A DNA stretch of 64,000 nucleotides from Dolomedes plantarius (Eukaryota > Arthropoda > Arachnida > Araneae > Dolomedidae), in contig OU015493.1 in assembly GCA_907164885.2 (NCBI GenBank), forward strand, positions 125,267,570 through 125,331,569, in the 5' to 3' direction. How positions within the stretch are numbered: the first letter of the stretch is position 1; each line of letters begins with the position of its first letter. The notes below the pieces were generated by a model. The model did no database searches and had not been told where the DNA came from. It saw nothing but the letters and a program-made list of their open reading frames with translations. This document shows, one piece after another, positions 1-13,916 of this stretch. Made by a program: the position numbers and the translations under genes.

Positions 1-1044
1 AAAAATTCACCAAAAATCAGAAAATGGAGGTAAAGATTCGAGAAAGATTTCATTTTAAAAGACATTTTAGGATTTTTCTCGTGATATAAATTTTGTAACC
101 CTCCAATTATTATTTTAAATGCAAACTTTAAAGAATGTTTCAAAAATAGCTTAACAATTTAATTTTAAAAAATCTAAGAAGAATTTTTCCAAAAATCACT
201 TATAGTGCTCCCCTTGTGGCGTCACAACAAGGCTAAACTCTGAGGCATTTTTTAAAAATTTCACAACTATTGGATCCATGACTAAAAAAGGCAGAGTCCT
301 AATTAAAATGCGAAGCCAATTTTTAAAACAAAAACTTAAATTTATTTACAAGAAAAAATTAACATTAAACCAGTGCAACATATTCAATTAAATCCAGACA
401 TCAGATTGTAGACTTACATTGCATTGTAGACTTACAATGCACGCTCCAGAACCCAGCTCGGCCCAAAACACAGGAGCCTAAAAAACACGTCCACTCAGGG
501 CGCATTCTATGCAGCGTCTCCTGAAAAAAAACACCAAGACTCCCCCTCTCGGCTTGAATCCCCCCCTCCGTCTCCTTAGAATTCGTTTTCCCACAATCCG
601 GGAGGGCCGGCAGATTATCGGCTGACAGCTCTTCTTTACGCCGAAACTTTATTACATTCCAGTATCGCTAGAAGACAGCTTTTCGATGGTGATGGCCAAC
701 GTCTCTGTTTTTCCAAACAGTTATCCTCACATGTTGTTAAAGAAACCGCTATGTCCGGGATTAGCTTTCAGGCCACAAATTCTGGCTGCATTTGTAGGAA
801 TCGTTTTTTAATCCCCCACGTGTTCATAAACGGTGGAAACTGGCAAAAATTTTCCCGATAAACACGCAGCTGTGTGTCGTGCACTCTGTGAGGTCTTGGG
901 GAAAATAACCCCATACTTCCAGTACGCTACACCCTACACTATAAGAAGAATCGCCATGCAAAATTTCAGCCCTTTAGGTCCAGCGGTTTGGTCTGTGCGT
1001 TGTCTGTCAGTCAGTCAGTTACGGATCTGTTTTATATATATAGA
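1..1044 (-). mobile_element. Helitron, non-autonomous, minus strand, 3' end outside window
   Basis: Read on the minus strand, it begins at 1044 with TCTATATATATAAAACAG, a Helitron-type 5' TC end preceded by A. Next comes a GTCAG-rich stretch (about 1000-1020) and a conserved subterminal block (about 915-1000). The same blocks occur in the Helitron at 48086-48870. Positions 1-210 match the reverse complement of about 48250-48460, so the element runs off the left edge. About 215-905 is extra relative to that copy and is less AT-rich, so it may be captured or ancestral sequence. No Rep/helicase coding was seen. Confidence 0.65.
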
Positions 1045-4000
1045 TAAGAGCAGGTACCTGTAGAATGATTAAATTAACACATGTAACTTAGCTTTTAGGT
1101 CAAAACATAGTTAGTAATAAGTAAAGCACAATCACAAAATTTGATTGAAATAAATTGAAAACTTTTTGAATTATTAGTTTTCTCGTTTACAAAAGTAACT
1201 TAAAAATAGTTTTCTAGAAAAATATTTTTCTAGAAAAGGAATTTAATGATGCTATTTTCGGTCTTTTAATATCGCTTTTGATTTATTAAATTGGCCATAA
1301 GTTCTAAACCAATATCCTACGAATAAAACTAAAGTAGTTTTAGAATTCTAATAGATTGGCCTTTGAAATAGAGCAATAAATTTTTTTTCGAAATTTTGCA
1401 CCAAAACAGCCATTTTCCTTAAAAGTAGATTACTGTTATATTTGTTTTTATGCTGTCTAACCGTATCTTGTTAGACTTTTCCCCCCATTTGTATTAAGCA
1501 CTTGAAAGATAAGGTCAGGATTAAACAATCTCGCGTGGAAAAGCTTGATCACAGATAATTTTACTTATTACGGAGAATACAGGTAGACTGCTGACAACTA
1601 AATTCTTACATTCTATCTTGCGCTTAAGTAGATTCGACTGAAATAGATTTAGTCTTTTCCTCTCTTGGAAATGTGATTGGTTCTGTATGAATTATATGAG
1701 ATCAGTATTATTCACGGAAAAAAAAGAATATGACAATTTCAACTACCTTTGCTCAATTTATCAGTCTGGATTTAAACCACATTATAAATTATCGAATAGA
1801 GCTGTGTAGTCTGCTAACATTTCACTGATTTAGAAATTTTATTCTGGCCAATAAAATAGCACCAAATGATATTTTTCGTTTATGAAACTAGTCTGCTGTC
1901 AAAATATACATGTTATTAATTCGGTAATTGTAATCTATTTATTTCAGTTACGATTAAAATTACAAAAAAGTATGATTATCAGGAAAATTAGGATTTTAAA
2001 AAGATATTCATTACTCAAAAATTTTAACACAAATTAACTTTATGTGATTGCAATCTTTAAGTTTGCAAATAAAATTTTATAAGCCTTGTGCTTCTTGATT
2101 CGTTTTCTAACTTATATCATTAAAAAAAATCCCTTGGGAATCTTACATAATACCGAAATACTGCAAGTTCAATTTACTCGAATGAACTGCTTTTCAGTAA
2201 CATAGCTATATTATTTAAGGATATAGAAAAGGCATTAAATCCCCCAGTCTTTAAATGATTAATGATTTGAAAAATTACTTAATCAACTTCAGTTTTGGTA
2301 AAAGAGAGTACTTTAGTAGATGTTGGTGTTTTTTCCCTAAAGGTTTCATAACATTTACTTGAAAAACATGAGGTTGCTTTCGGATAAAGTCATATGTTTC
2401 AATGTTAGAGGTAAGTGAACGTAGCAAATGCGAAAAAATATGCGAATATGTCTGGAACACTTCTTCAATAGTTCTACAGTATAATTTTTATAAAGTTGTA
2501 ATGCAGAATGAATAACGTAGGCAAATAGAGACACAAGCACAGAGGGAAAGATAGACATATCTGTATATAAACATCCGAAGAATCATTTCAGCTTACGAAA
2601 CACAACTGTTCTTTGCACGAACTACATTTTATGCTTTTAAAAACCATAATTGTGCCGTGGCCTGTAAAACTGCCAGAAATTTCCTGTGTAGTTAATACTA
2701 GTAAATTCGCGATAAACCAAATCAACAAAAGTCTAATCCACGAAAATCGTAGATCGACCGTATTCACCTTAAAGCGGTTCCTCATTACCTTTTTGTCAGA
2801 AATTCTGTCCCCTCCCCGAAAATTTACTTGCCAGTGAGCCTAGATATTTAATTTCCCTCATCTTAAGATGATCTTAAGTCCGTTTTCTTTGTGAAAGTTA
2901 AAAAGCTATTGGAAAGTAAAACGCACAACTTTGTGCTGTGGTTATTACAAGTACTCAATGTAAGCTCATTTCATGACACGGCAGATGTCCAACTGGCAAT
3001 TAAATTGAAGGCACACTCTGTTTGGCATGGAATACCTCTTATCTGGTACTTCAGGACATTCTGAATTGAGTATGGCAGAAGATTGAACTACTGGCTGAAC
3101 TTCTCTCATGTCATGAAGGACACTCACGTCACATACTTGCACAGTGGTCACTATTCTGACTCGTAACATGCGTTTGACGTTCCTTTCACGATTTTCTATG
3201 GTATACCACATAATTCAGATATATTAATTAGGGATACAGAAAAGGAATTGCATCCTCCAATCAAATGAAACAACTTCAGTCTTTTCGAAACATCCTGAAT
3301 TAAAAAGACACGAAATCTGTTTCTTAATATAAATGTCTTATCTAAACTAAACGGGTGAAAAAAAATAAGGTTTCTCAACGACAAAGCAATTGGGTATTTA
3401 CCAACATTAAATCCAGTCATTTAGGATCTAACCTAGCCACAAATTATCACAGTCCTATAATACATACTTCCAAATACATTATCTACGTCATCATCTTCTG
3501 CTGAAAGCTTATGCGCAATAGTTCAAAAGCCATTCATTCTTAAAGTGGTGTTTGACTTCCTCCATCGAAAAAAATATAGAAATCCTTAAAGATGTGTTTT
3601 AGAAAGGGGACTTTCTCTTAAAGACACTCTAAAAGATAAGTAGCTCGTCATCTAAACAACACGTAGAAACTTCAAAGAATTAGTCATGTCAAAATTTACT
3701 CGAGGGGAATGTGGATAAGAGAAAGTTTTTAGGAACGAAGATCAAATGTTTCCAACTACGCAGCTTTTGAAAAGGAAAGAATCCTCAATACAAATAACAT
3801 ACAGAATTTACGATGTTTCTGTCATTTTTTAAAGCTTTTTCTTTGTGGAAGTATTCTGTAGATGAAAAAAAATGGATGGCTATTTTTTGTTCATCTAACC
3901 GCAAAAAGTATTAAAGTACTGTTTTTTTCAAACATCTGAGTCGACGATTTATTTTTAATTCTTTTTCATCAAACAACAAACTTAGTACAATTTACGTGAT

Positions 4001-4135
4001 ATATTAAAGGTAAGTCTTTGTGAGGAATTTACGAACATTCGGAGGTAGCCGTGTAACAATTGTGGCTAAGCCTGACACTTTCCTTTGAAAAGGGAAAGGT
4101 TTGTCTCACACTGCCGTGGTAATGTCTTTCTTGAT
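1045..4135. other. Unassigned AT-rich DNA
   Basis: No gene or complete element is recognised. Two weakly similar segments near 2219-2300 and 3228-3300 share GATA-CAGAAAAGG-like and CAACTTCAGT words, suggesting two old copies of an unnamed repeat. The short open frames here lack family features. Confidence 0.4.
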
Positions 4136-4270
4136 ATATATATATGCATTTAAACACTAAATTTGCTTTGTCATGTTCAATCGTATATTGAAGGAACGTT
4201 CATGAATAGCTTAAATTAATTTGTTAGAAAGTATTTCAGAGTGTAAGTTACCTACGAAAACTTCTCTTAT
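4136..4270. repeat. Dispersed repeat flanking a mariner end (copy 1)
   Basis: About 135 bp starting with a short (TA)n and GCATTTAAACACTAAATTTG. It is nearly identical to 16111-16251, and in both places it is followed directly by the same mariner terminus. The mariner therefore sits at the same site of an older repeat in both copies, or both belong to one larger composite unit. Confidence 0.7.
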
Positions 4271-4271
4271 A

Positions 4272-5594
4272 CAGGGTGCGGCAGAATGGACTCCCACATT
4301 TCTGAAGGTCAGTGGTAAGGTAGTGTTGGGGGTCGGGTGGCGTCGGAGGTGGCAACAGTTAGGACGGATTTTCTAGTTGTGAGTAGATACTATAGCATCA
4401 CGTATACCCTCGTGGGACAATCCCTAACAGCAGAAAAATTCAAGAAAACATCTGTGCGATCAGTAAAAAACCATCAGTGCGTTCTCCATCGAATTTTAAC
4501 ATTCCTTGGTATGGGTTCTTAAGCCGCGCGTATCGTCTTTCCCGAAAGCTTGGGGAAATCTGTGAAGTAAAAATCATCGGGCGACCTTGGGTACTCATAA
4601 ATCTGTCTTTTCGTAGCCGTTATTCAGAGATTTTGACGCTATATAAGCAATAAGTTTCACGTAACGACCCATCAGAACCGAGGCCTGTCATCGTTGAGCC
4701 CATAACGGTCCCTCTCTCGAAAATAAGCACTTCTGAGAAGACCCCTACGTCGCATCCAAAGAATTTTCAGCAAGATATATATGGAGACCTTGTTTTTTTT
4801 TTTTCTTTTGAGAGAGTCCCATTTAAGATCTGGACCAGGAGCGGCTGTTCGAAAACTTTACCTCTCGGAAAACTAAACTAGTTGGGGAGAGAAGTCGCTG
4901 TTCATTCGTACCAGACGTCTAGTTCCGCTGTAAACTGTTTAATTCAACAGTTTACCTGTTAAGTTTTGTTCATATTAAATTTGTTAAGTTTTATTTGAAT
5001 TCTGGCCTGTATGTTTTAATCATCAGAACCACTCGGACATTGTTTACTATTTGCCACGCAAATCCTTCACAACGCCTCAGACGCTCTAACAGTGTGTTAC
5101 AATACCATTAGTTAGTCCAGTGAACATCGTGGTTCCATTATCGAGGCGTTCTTCGAAAACAACGATTCTGTAACTGCGACATTGAGGAGATCTAAGACGT
5201 GCTTCGGGCTCTGTGCAGCTTATGCCGTTCCTGATCAAAAAACAATCCCGCGAGTGTTTTCAAAGGGTGTGCATTACCAAGTAAACCAAATGGTCATCCT
5301 CTAAACATTAGAACACCTGAAAATGGGCAAAGAGTCCGTGAGTCCACTATTCGGGGGGAAGTTGCCCCGATTTCCCTAGAGATGACCAACAAAGTGATGG
5401 AAAACTTTAGAGAACGAATTCGGCAGTACATCGCAAATAACGGGCGTCACCTAATTGATGTTATTTTCAAAACTTAGTGGGGAAAAACTAGATTATAAGT
5501 GCTTTTCGGAAATATAAAAATTTTTTTTCTGTAAATTGTTTCGTTCGTTTTTTATTAATCTTTGAAATGCGGAAGTCCATTCTACCGCACCCTG
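4272..5594 (+). mobile_element. Tc1/mariner-superfamily element, decayed, full length
   Basis: It is 1,323 bp with inverted ends of about 33 bp: CAGGGTGCGGCAGAATGGAC on the left, and the complement ending CCGCACCCTG on the right. Both ends are flanked by TA (4270-4271, 5595-5596). A plus-strand transposase tail is readable near 5390-5477 (KVMENFRERI, then NNGRHLIDVIFKT and a stop). This is the usual C-terminus of a mariner group with a DUF4817-like N-terminal domain. Upstream coding is broken by many stops and shifts. It lies 5' of the first recognised anoctamin exon. Confidence 0.85.
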
Positions 5595-6249
5595 TACTTT
5601 CCGAACGTCTTAAAAAATTCCCTTAAATCCCTTTTCAATAGAAGTATTTTTATTGGATGCTGTTTTACTTAAGTAAAATTATCACTAATCCTTGGAATTT
5701 TTGATAAAACCACAAGTAGAAGTACGGAATTGACAGCGAGGCTTTCATGAATCCCTCTAGTTATTTTTTTTCTTTCTTTTAGCAGAAACTGAAGTGATTT
5801 TTTTCATTTTGCTTTGAATATACATCAATCGCAGCTTAACGGAAACAAAATTCTCTTTGTCTCGCGAGCTTTTTGTTTCTTTGTGAAGAGATTGCAAGAA
5901 GTGCTTCTGACGTCAGTTTGTCAATCAATATCAATTTCTGGAGTTTCAGGAATGGAGGCAGTCCAATCACCTCCTTCTTTTTACGAAATTCTTCGGTACA
6001 AAACAATTTTCTAGTCATTGTTATCAGTTTGTATCCGTAGGTGTATGTATGTCTCCGCCTTTCTTAAAGATCATGTTTAGTTCACGGCAAAGGAAAATTT
6101 AAGGAATGATGATTCTTGAAATCTTCTCTTGTGTTTTTTATTCCTCTAGTGGTTTACAACAGGACTTTTAACATTAAATATATAGATTAAATTGAAAACT
6201 ATAACAGTAAAAATTTGTTGATTTATCGAAAATTTAGTAAATTGAAGTA
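5595..6249. other. Unassigned AT-rich DNA
   Basis: Nothing recognisable. The overlapping short frames at 5814-6018 on opposite strands look like chance. Confidence 0.4.
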
Positions 6250-6610
6250 ATTAAAAAAAAATTCAGGTAGTCTCTTCTAACGAAACTACCGCAGGTTATT
6301 AACGTAGGATTACTTATCGTTGCTTACCTCTTTTGTATGTATATATGTATGTATGTGTTATGTATATATGTAACTATATATGTACGTATGTATAAATATA
6401 TTTATATATGTCAAAATTTTGACGCATTTTGGTACTTTTCTGTTTAACAGTTTACTGCTTGCCCAAGCGATACAGACTAGGTTTGGCGAGCTGCCAAAAC
6501 TATAACTCGCGACGCAGGAAATCTGAAATTTTGCTTTCTGGAGAAATGTTATGGAGGAACGTAATCCTGCGTTAAAACTGAATTTTTAAATCTCCTTCGT
6601 AGCGTAAAGT
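6250..6610 (-). repeat. Dispersed repeat, uninterrupted copy
   Basis: This is the reverse-complement counterpart of 25905-26695. Shared blocks include the CAGGTAGTCTCTTCTA region, the ACGTAGGATTACTTATC region, and the GGCGAGCTGCCAAAACTATAACTCGCG region. Its two ends carry inverted AACGTAGGATTAC-like words, so it may be a foldback MITE. The other copy is split by a hAT-type MITE. Confidence 0.65.
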
Positions 6611-7729
<1,119 letters not shown>

Positions 7730-8304
7730 GGCATGATGACAGATGACCAGTATCCATTATGATAAGGCTAGTAATCAAAATAACTAAAGCTTTTCTAAGA
7801 ATTACAAAACCACTTTTTACGAATATCAGTCCTGATTAAACCGGAAGCCTTAGAATTGTAGCTTATTTAAGCATTTTGAATTATTTTTAAAAATATAACC
7901 TAAATAAGTAAGGTATTAATAAAATAAGTGCACTTTTGTAACACAGTCATATATTTTGTTAAACGTATTTCGTTTAGCATAGCATTATTTTGTTATAACG
8001 TATTGCATCATTACACACACTGAAAAAGTATATTACAGGTAACCAAGATTAATGTTTGGGTTCAATTAGATTATCTAACTCCAATTATAACAGTAATTAC
8101 TTATAATAGCATTGTTAACCAATACTCTTCCACTAATGCTTTTATACTGCTGTAATAGTCGAAGTGATTGTACTTAAAAAGAAAATTAATTGACCCCTGT
8201 GTGGGAATAATGACAATATTAAATAAACTTAGATAATAAAAAGCATATGAAAGGATCGGAATAATAGTTGAGTCAGTTAACATAGACTCCAATTATAATG
8301 TCAC

Positions 8305-8545
8305 TAGGCCGGATGTGGACACGTTAATTCCGTAGACCAGAAATTTCCTTCCATGATGTCAGTGGATGGGAGAAGGGGAGAGTCCCCCAGCTGCCGCCCC
8401 TGGGGGTGCTCGGTCAAAATTGAGGCGGCATGGTTCACCTATATGGTGTCCCCATTGAAAGCAACCAACGATTCTCGCGGATAAAGGACTTCTTTTACAA
8501 GGCCCCTGCATTTGCAAACAACATCCTCTTTACAGGCCTTTCTCA
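8305..8545 (+). repeat. SINE-like repeat, uninterrupted copy
   Basis: It is collinear with 61233-61286 plus 61593-61700: CTAGGCCG, CCGTAGACC/CCGTATACC, TTCCATGA/TTCTATGA, GTCAGTGG, and the CCCCTGGGG...GGTCAAAATT core. The counterpart at 61 kb is interrupted at the TTC-ATGA octamer, so this copy is an empty-site paralogue. The segment GGTTCACCTATATGGTGTCC is shared with the tRNA-derived SINE at 34916-35165. Confidence 0.7.
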
Positions 8546-9962
8546 GAAAACAATGTTTTGGGTACAAATTCTTCTGCCTTATAAGGTCATTAGTTTCGCA
8601 TAAGGAGGAAAAAAATTAAAGCTAAAGTTTTTTTTCTTTACTTTTAATATGTTTGCACAGTGGCCTGAATTTCTTTAAATTGGGGATGTCTAGTCGTGTG
8701 CATACTATGCCTCAAAAAACATTCATTTGAAGTTAGCTTTCGCATTCTCTTATACAAACTTGAATTTAATCATTTCTATGCAGCTTTCCTGAAGCAGACA
8801 TTTAAAATTTGTTTTACACGATAAAAGAAGTCCTGTCTGAGCATAAAAGCGAGACATAGCATAAAAATCATCCAAGAGAATCTTTTTAGCATACCTACAA
8901 TTTTCTTTAGTGATTGAAGTAATAAAAAAATGCACTTTTAGAAAAACAAAGAACTCTTATCACTGCAAGAATTACAGTTCGGTACCTCCGAGCAGCATTT
9001 TCCCGATTTTTATAGTTTTACTAAATTTCAAACACTTTCAGATGCCTTTTGTATTTTCTTATCATAAACGATGAAAATTAAATTTATTTCCTTTAAATTG
9101 TAAAATGCAGATAAAAGTTTTATCTCGTATTTTTAAAACGTAGCAATTCCCTTTTTTTTGAAAATTTCTTTCTGAAAAGATACCCCAGTATTTAATTTTC
9201 TGAACCGTTTTCTTTCGCAGGTTTCTCTAAGATCTTTTCTCCGAGTTCTGTTGTATAACAGTACTCGTTCGCATCACAATACGTCCCCCTCCCCTCCCCC
9301 CTCCATCATCTTGAGAAACTCTGTTTTAAGGTTTTTTTTTCTCTATGGATATGTCTGCTTTTTGTTTATTTTTAATCCGAGACGTAAACAGTCTTTAAAG
9401 ACGCATTCGAGTTTCAACTTCGAATAAATTTGCCGACGTTTGTCATTATAATGTTTTTTTTTCTGTCGTTAAGAGTTTGTTTATAGAAATCACCTGGGTC
9501 CTACTGAACGAGCTAGAACTTCGACTGGATTCTAGAAATTCTTGAATAAGCATTCACTTTTATTTTTCCTAGTTTTTTAAAGGAATATTTGTGGAATTTT
9601 TAGATTACTCTCGATATAGCTTTTAGATGTATGATCAAATTCTTTTTACCTCGTTGTCGACGTAAACTGTTTGTACAATAAATATTCCTTTTAATACTTT
9701 AGTGATATTGCAAACATAAATAAATAAGATTAGAAATATTAGATAAATAAATAAGATTAGAATTATTACTCAGAACTGGGACCTGATCATGTTTTCTCTT
9801 GCCCTGCAATAATGGCTGCAATGCAGCAGATTAGTGATTGTCCCAAAGAGAACCTTTATGCGGACAATTGGCTCCAGATAGCTGAGGCTGTGTGGACCGC
9901 CCATGGTGCCATCTAGCTTGACTGTCCATGGACACGACAAACAAACAACCAATCATTAGAAA
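8546..9962. other. Unassigned AT-rich DNA
   Basis: No gene recognised. A C-rich tract lies at about 9285-9302. The block 9770-9950 is less AT-rich and may be an old repeat, but I cannot name it. Confidence 0.4.
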
Positions 9963-12034
9963 TCTTATATATAAAGCAGACACGGGAAATGGGTTATTGT
10001 GAGGGGTACCAGAGATACCCCTTTGCATTGTGTAAAATTAGGGAGGTGAACTCCAAAGGGAACTATGCGTTTATAAATAAAAATAACAACATTTATTATA
10101 CAATATTTTACAAGAAAAGGTCAGGTTTACATATTATATTTAAGATCTTGGTTAGGCATATTTTAACAGAATTAGGGCATACTTCATCCGCTTCCTGCGG
10201 CAGAACCATTACGGATCGAGTGAAATAAAGTCATATTTCTCGTAATATAAGTTATGAGCACTATTTAAAGGGGAAGAAATGACCAGCCTGGGGAGCTTTG
10301 ATGAAACAGCAGGGCAAGGCATGGAGTCGTTGTGACACTTATATCGGAGGAGGCTTTAGGTATCGGGCTGAAAATCATGTGGCCTTCATTGGAGGAGGCA
10401 GCAGAATCGGCGCTGGCGGTTGAACTCGGACATCTCGCCATTTTACGGGGGCGTCTTTTCTTCCAAGGCTTTCATCGCAGCTCGCTACCTTAAATCGCTC
10501 TCCCTCACTCTCCTCCGATCCTCGTTTCTCTCACACACTCGGGGTTCATTTTTTCCCCCATTTTGATTATGACTCCTCCCCAGGTCAGTTATTCACGTAA
10601 ATTTATTGCCTCTTCGAGTTTTTTATTCGAGGGTAGGATGCTCCGACATCCGCACGGTTGACCCACGTGGTACTCTTATTTCCAAGAAAATTGGATGTCC
10701 GTTGAATTTCCTGGAATTTCTTTCTCCAGTCCTGAGGAATTCAGGGGGTGCTATGTTTCTTGGAAAATTGGTGCAGTTTCCCCTTTTTCCAATATGGCCG
10801 TTTTATGCCCCGTAATCGTGTTGGAAAAACAAAATGGCTATGACGTTGGAAGGAGTTCAAAATGTCCAAATTGTGGATCCTTCACAACATGGGTCGTGTC
10901 TGTATGTGTGAGTCACAAAATCTCAAGAACCGTGAATCCTACCTTGATACATTTTACACAGTTTAAGGTTCTTGGAAAATCAGGATGAATGTGACTATTA
11001 CATTGACCAGCTACAACGTTCCATTCCCGAATTATGTTAGAACAAGTTTGCGCGGTATCAACGGACATTTTTGTTCAAAGCCATTGTAACATTTCATTGT
11101 TGCCAATTAAATTATAACATTTGCGTAAAAATAAATAGACATGAATTAAAAGTGTGATTTGTTCATATATTGGCGCATGCAAGAATGAATTTGATATATT
11201 ATTTTCATATACGTGGCAACGCCGGAATATTTCTTTTTAAAAATGAAAATATAAAGATGGAAAGTCCTTCATTTTCAATGAATGTGTTTCTCAATCCATT
11301 TCATGTATTAAAACTATCGCAAGCTACCTGTTCAAACTCAAATATATTGAAGGACATGTTCACTTTACTAGAAACACATGCGTTTAGCCTTGACGCGATG
11401 ATTTATATAACTGAAGTGAAATTGGAATATAGCAGACGATTTAGTTTTGAGACAGAATTACAATCATGAAATCCGTGTATATTTTAATTCAGAAAGTCTG
11501 AAAGTGGCATTGAAACGTAGAAGACGATTTAGTTTTGAGAAAGAATTCCGAGAATGAAATATGTGTATATACTTTTTCTATAATAATTATCAGATTTGCT
11601 GTGTTTTAATATTGAATGTGTTCTCAATCCATTCAAACATTATTGATTATTTTTCTATAATAATAAATTCATTCAAAGATTATTGACTAGCTGTAAATTA
11701 ATGCTTTAAAATGCCCAAAAAGAAGAGAGCACTGGACTGGATCTAACAGAAGAATGTTTTTCGCATGGTCAGCTATATGTGTGAGTGTCTAGAGCAAGGA
11801 ATCAATAAGAATTATACATTGTCGTAGATGATAAAAAAGAAACAAAAAATGTTGTGTACTGGCAAGTATTAAAATAACAAAAAAATTAGTTTATAAATGA
11901 ATTTTTTATTGCTGAAAGAATTAAATTAATTTGTTTAAGAGTTGTTACAACTTTAGAACATCAAAAGATGAGGCTAATCATTGAAAAAAAATAACAGAAA
12001 CTGAATCCCGAGCGAAGCCGGGTAATAAATCTAG
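9963..12034 (+). mobile_element. Helitron, non-autonomous, 2.07 kb
   Basis: The 5' end is TCTTATATATAAAGCAGACACGGG-like (9963 onward, preceded by A). The 3' end is CCCGAGCGAAGCCGGGTAA then ATCTAG, ending at 12034 and followed by T. The 3' hairpin CCCG-AGCGAAG-CCGGG lies 10-25 bp from the terminal CTAG, the classic Helitron arrangement. No Rep or helicase domain was found. The interior holds a less AT-rich segment (10200-10600) and open frames at 10695-10988 and 11170-11469 that I do not recognise. Confidence 0.75.
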
Positions 12035-12528
12035 TATTTCATAAAGAGGATGTGTGTATCAAATAATTCTTGTGTGTGTAGGATATTTATAAATTAAATT
12101 GAAACAATAAGCATGTTTCTACATATTATACATGTTTAGATGCAAAGGAAAATACTGCATGTGTTCGATAGCCCCTATAAAAGGTTGATATAAAATCATG
12201 CACAACAACAATTGCACTACATAAATATAAAGCTAACTCATTCTGTTCAAAGATTAAATTACTTTGCTTTGACATCGTAAAATTTTGCTTCAGCACTTTT
12301 TAATTTCCAGAACACGTTTTGGTCAATTATCAAGATAACCACAACACGAATTTCGCTTTGTGGCTGTTTTACATATGTCGCAACCCGTTGTGAGCGTTTT
12401 TGTAACAACCGTAACAGGAATTTCGAATTGTGATCTTTTCAAAAGTCTCAGAACGCGTTGTGGTCGGTTTTTTCTTTCGGCGGTTTCGGTCTTTGAGCCT
12501 ATAATAAAAACATACATACATACATATA
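12035..12528. other. Unassigned, with short internal duplications
   Basis: Near 12330-12470, variants of ACACGAATTTCG and CGCGTTGTGGTCGGTTT recur in a tandem-like fashion. No gene is recognised. A short CATA-rich run leads into the next transposon. Confidence 0.4.
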
Positions 12529-13870
12529 CAGAAGGTCGTTCGCACTTTATGGAAACGATTTTGATAGTTACGTTTTATGTATAAATGTCGTATTTTTTGC
12601 GATGACTTGCTTCTGTATGATAGCCATTGTTCTTGACAGTAGCTCTAGCTCGAATTTTCCCTGAAAGTAAACTTTTTCTTAGTACTGCCATGTCCATTTT
12701 ACCCTATTCCTCTTGGACCGTTTTCCAAAGTCCGTTCAGTGTTCTTGGATAGCGTTTTCCTAAGGCTCGTTTTAATAAACCGAAAGCGCAAAAGTCCATT
12801 GGTGAAGCGTCAGGTGATTTTACAGGTATTTCATTAAATGGGATACACTTTATTTCTGTTTCTGATTCTTTCTTTGCTAAATAAGCGGCAGTCGATTTAG
12901 ACTTGTGACTAGATGTTTCGTCTATATAAAGCTCAACTTCATCAATGTCCGTTCCATATAAGGTTGGAATTTCTCCTTCAAAAATTGGTTCTAAGATATT
13001 CTGCTGTAAGTAGATTGAATTAACTTTGGCTTAACTTGAGAATTTTTTATCTTTAATTTGCCGTTGTAACAAAATCCTACAACTATCATGAATCCCTTTG
13101 GGAACTTTTCTGTACACTGACGAAGCCATTTCGTATTGTCATTCCCGTCAGTTGAGCAATAGAAAATTGATCTTTTTTTATTACAGCCACTTAAATACAC
13201 CCATGCCTCATCGGGTGTTACCACAAATTTCCATTTTTCAGCAGCTAGGTGTTTTTTATATAATTTTCAACAATTCTTGTTGAAAATTATATGTTTCAAT
13301 GTTTATATTTCAATGTTTTTTCTTATAGCAATAGGCTTTGGCAAAAGCTGATGAACTTTAGATTTTAACATCTTTTTTAACTTCAAATCTTTATGAATGC
13401 TTTTATTTACAGTGCCAGAAGATATTCCTAGTTTCGGTGCAATGGATCTTTGAGTCGACGAATTTTGTTTTAGGATCCAAGACTTCACTTTCTTCATATT
13501 TACCTGCGTTCGAACAATCTTAGGATGAGGTTTCGCGGTCATGTTTTCATTTTTACTTTAAGTTAGAAGTTTTTTCTTTCAAATATAATATATTATAAAT
13601 ACATTTATTTTAAATGCCATAACCGCGATATTTACAGAACTTTATAATTCGACGATACGAATATTTCTCCTCGGAAAACGCAGTTACGTAACATTCGAGC
13701 CATCTATCAATTTTAGGATCCATTTTCAATAATAAATCTTTTATTTTACATTCCAGTCAAAACAAAACAGTACTAGACGATTATTCTGAAGTTTCCAAGT
13801 TTTTATCTTAAAATGCAAACGTAAAAATTAAACTACAAAATCGTTTCCATAAAGTGCGAACGACCTCCTG
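12529..13870 (-). mobile_element. DD41D mariner (rosa-like spacing), subfamily 1, decayed
   Basis: It is 1,342 bp. The inverted ends, about 40 bp, share GGTCGTTCGCACTTTATGGA (CAGAAGG... left, CAGGAGG... right). TA flanks lie at 12527-12528 and 13871-13872. The minus-strand transposase is in several frames: an N-terminal HTH part (13303-13542, QRSIAPKLGISSGTVNKS), the DEAWVYLSGCNKK block near 13200, and a catalytic part at about 12790-12960 with YIDETSSHKSKST and SPDASPMDFCAFGLLK. Between the D of YIDETSSH and the D of SPMDF there are 41 residues. It resembles the elements at 14756 and 21631 in protein but not in TIR. Frameshifts make it non-coding today. Confidence 0.85.
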
Positions 13871-13916
13871 TATATATATATACCTGTATGTATGTATGTA
13901 TATATATCTCTCTATT

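Noticed and set aside
2966..3211. Minus-strand frame ending CQLDICRVMK, which resembles the C-terminal word of some mariner transposases
   Set aside because: Only a few residues match, no TIRs are present and the rest of the frame has no family features.
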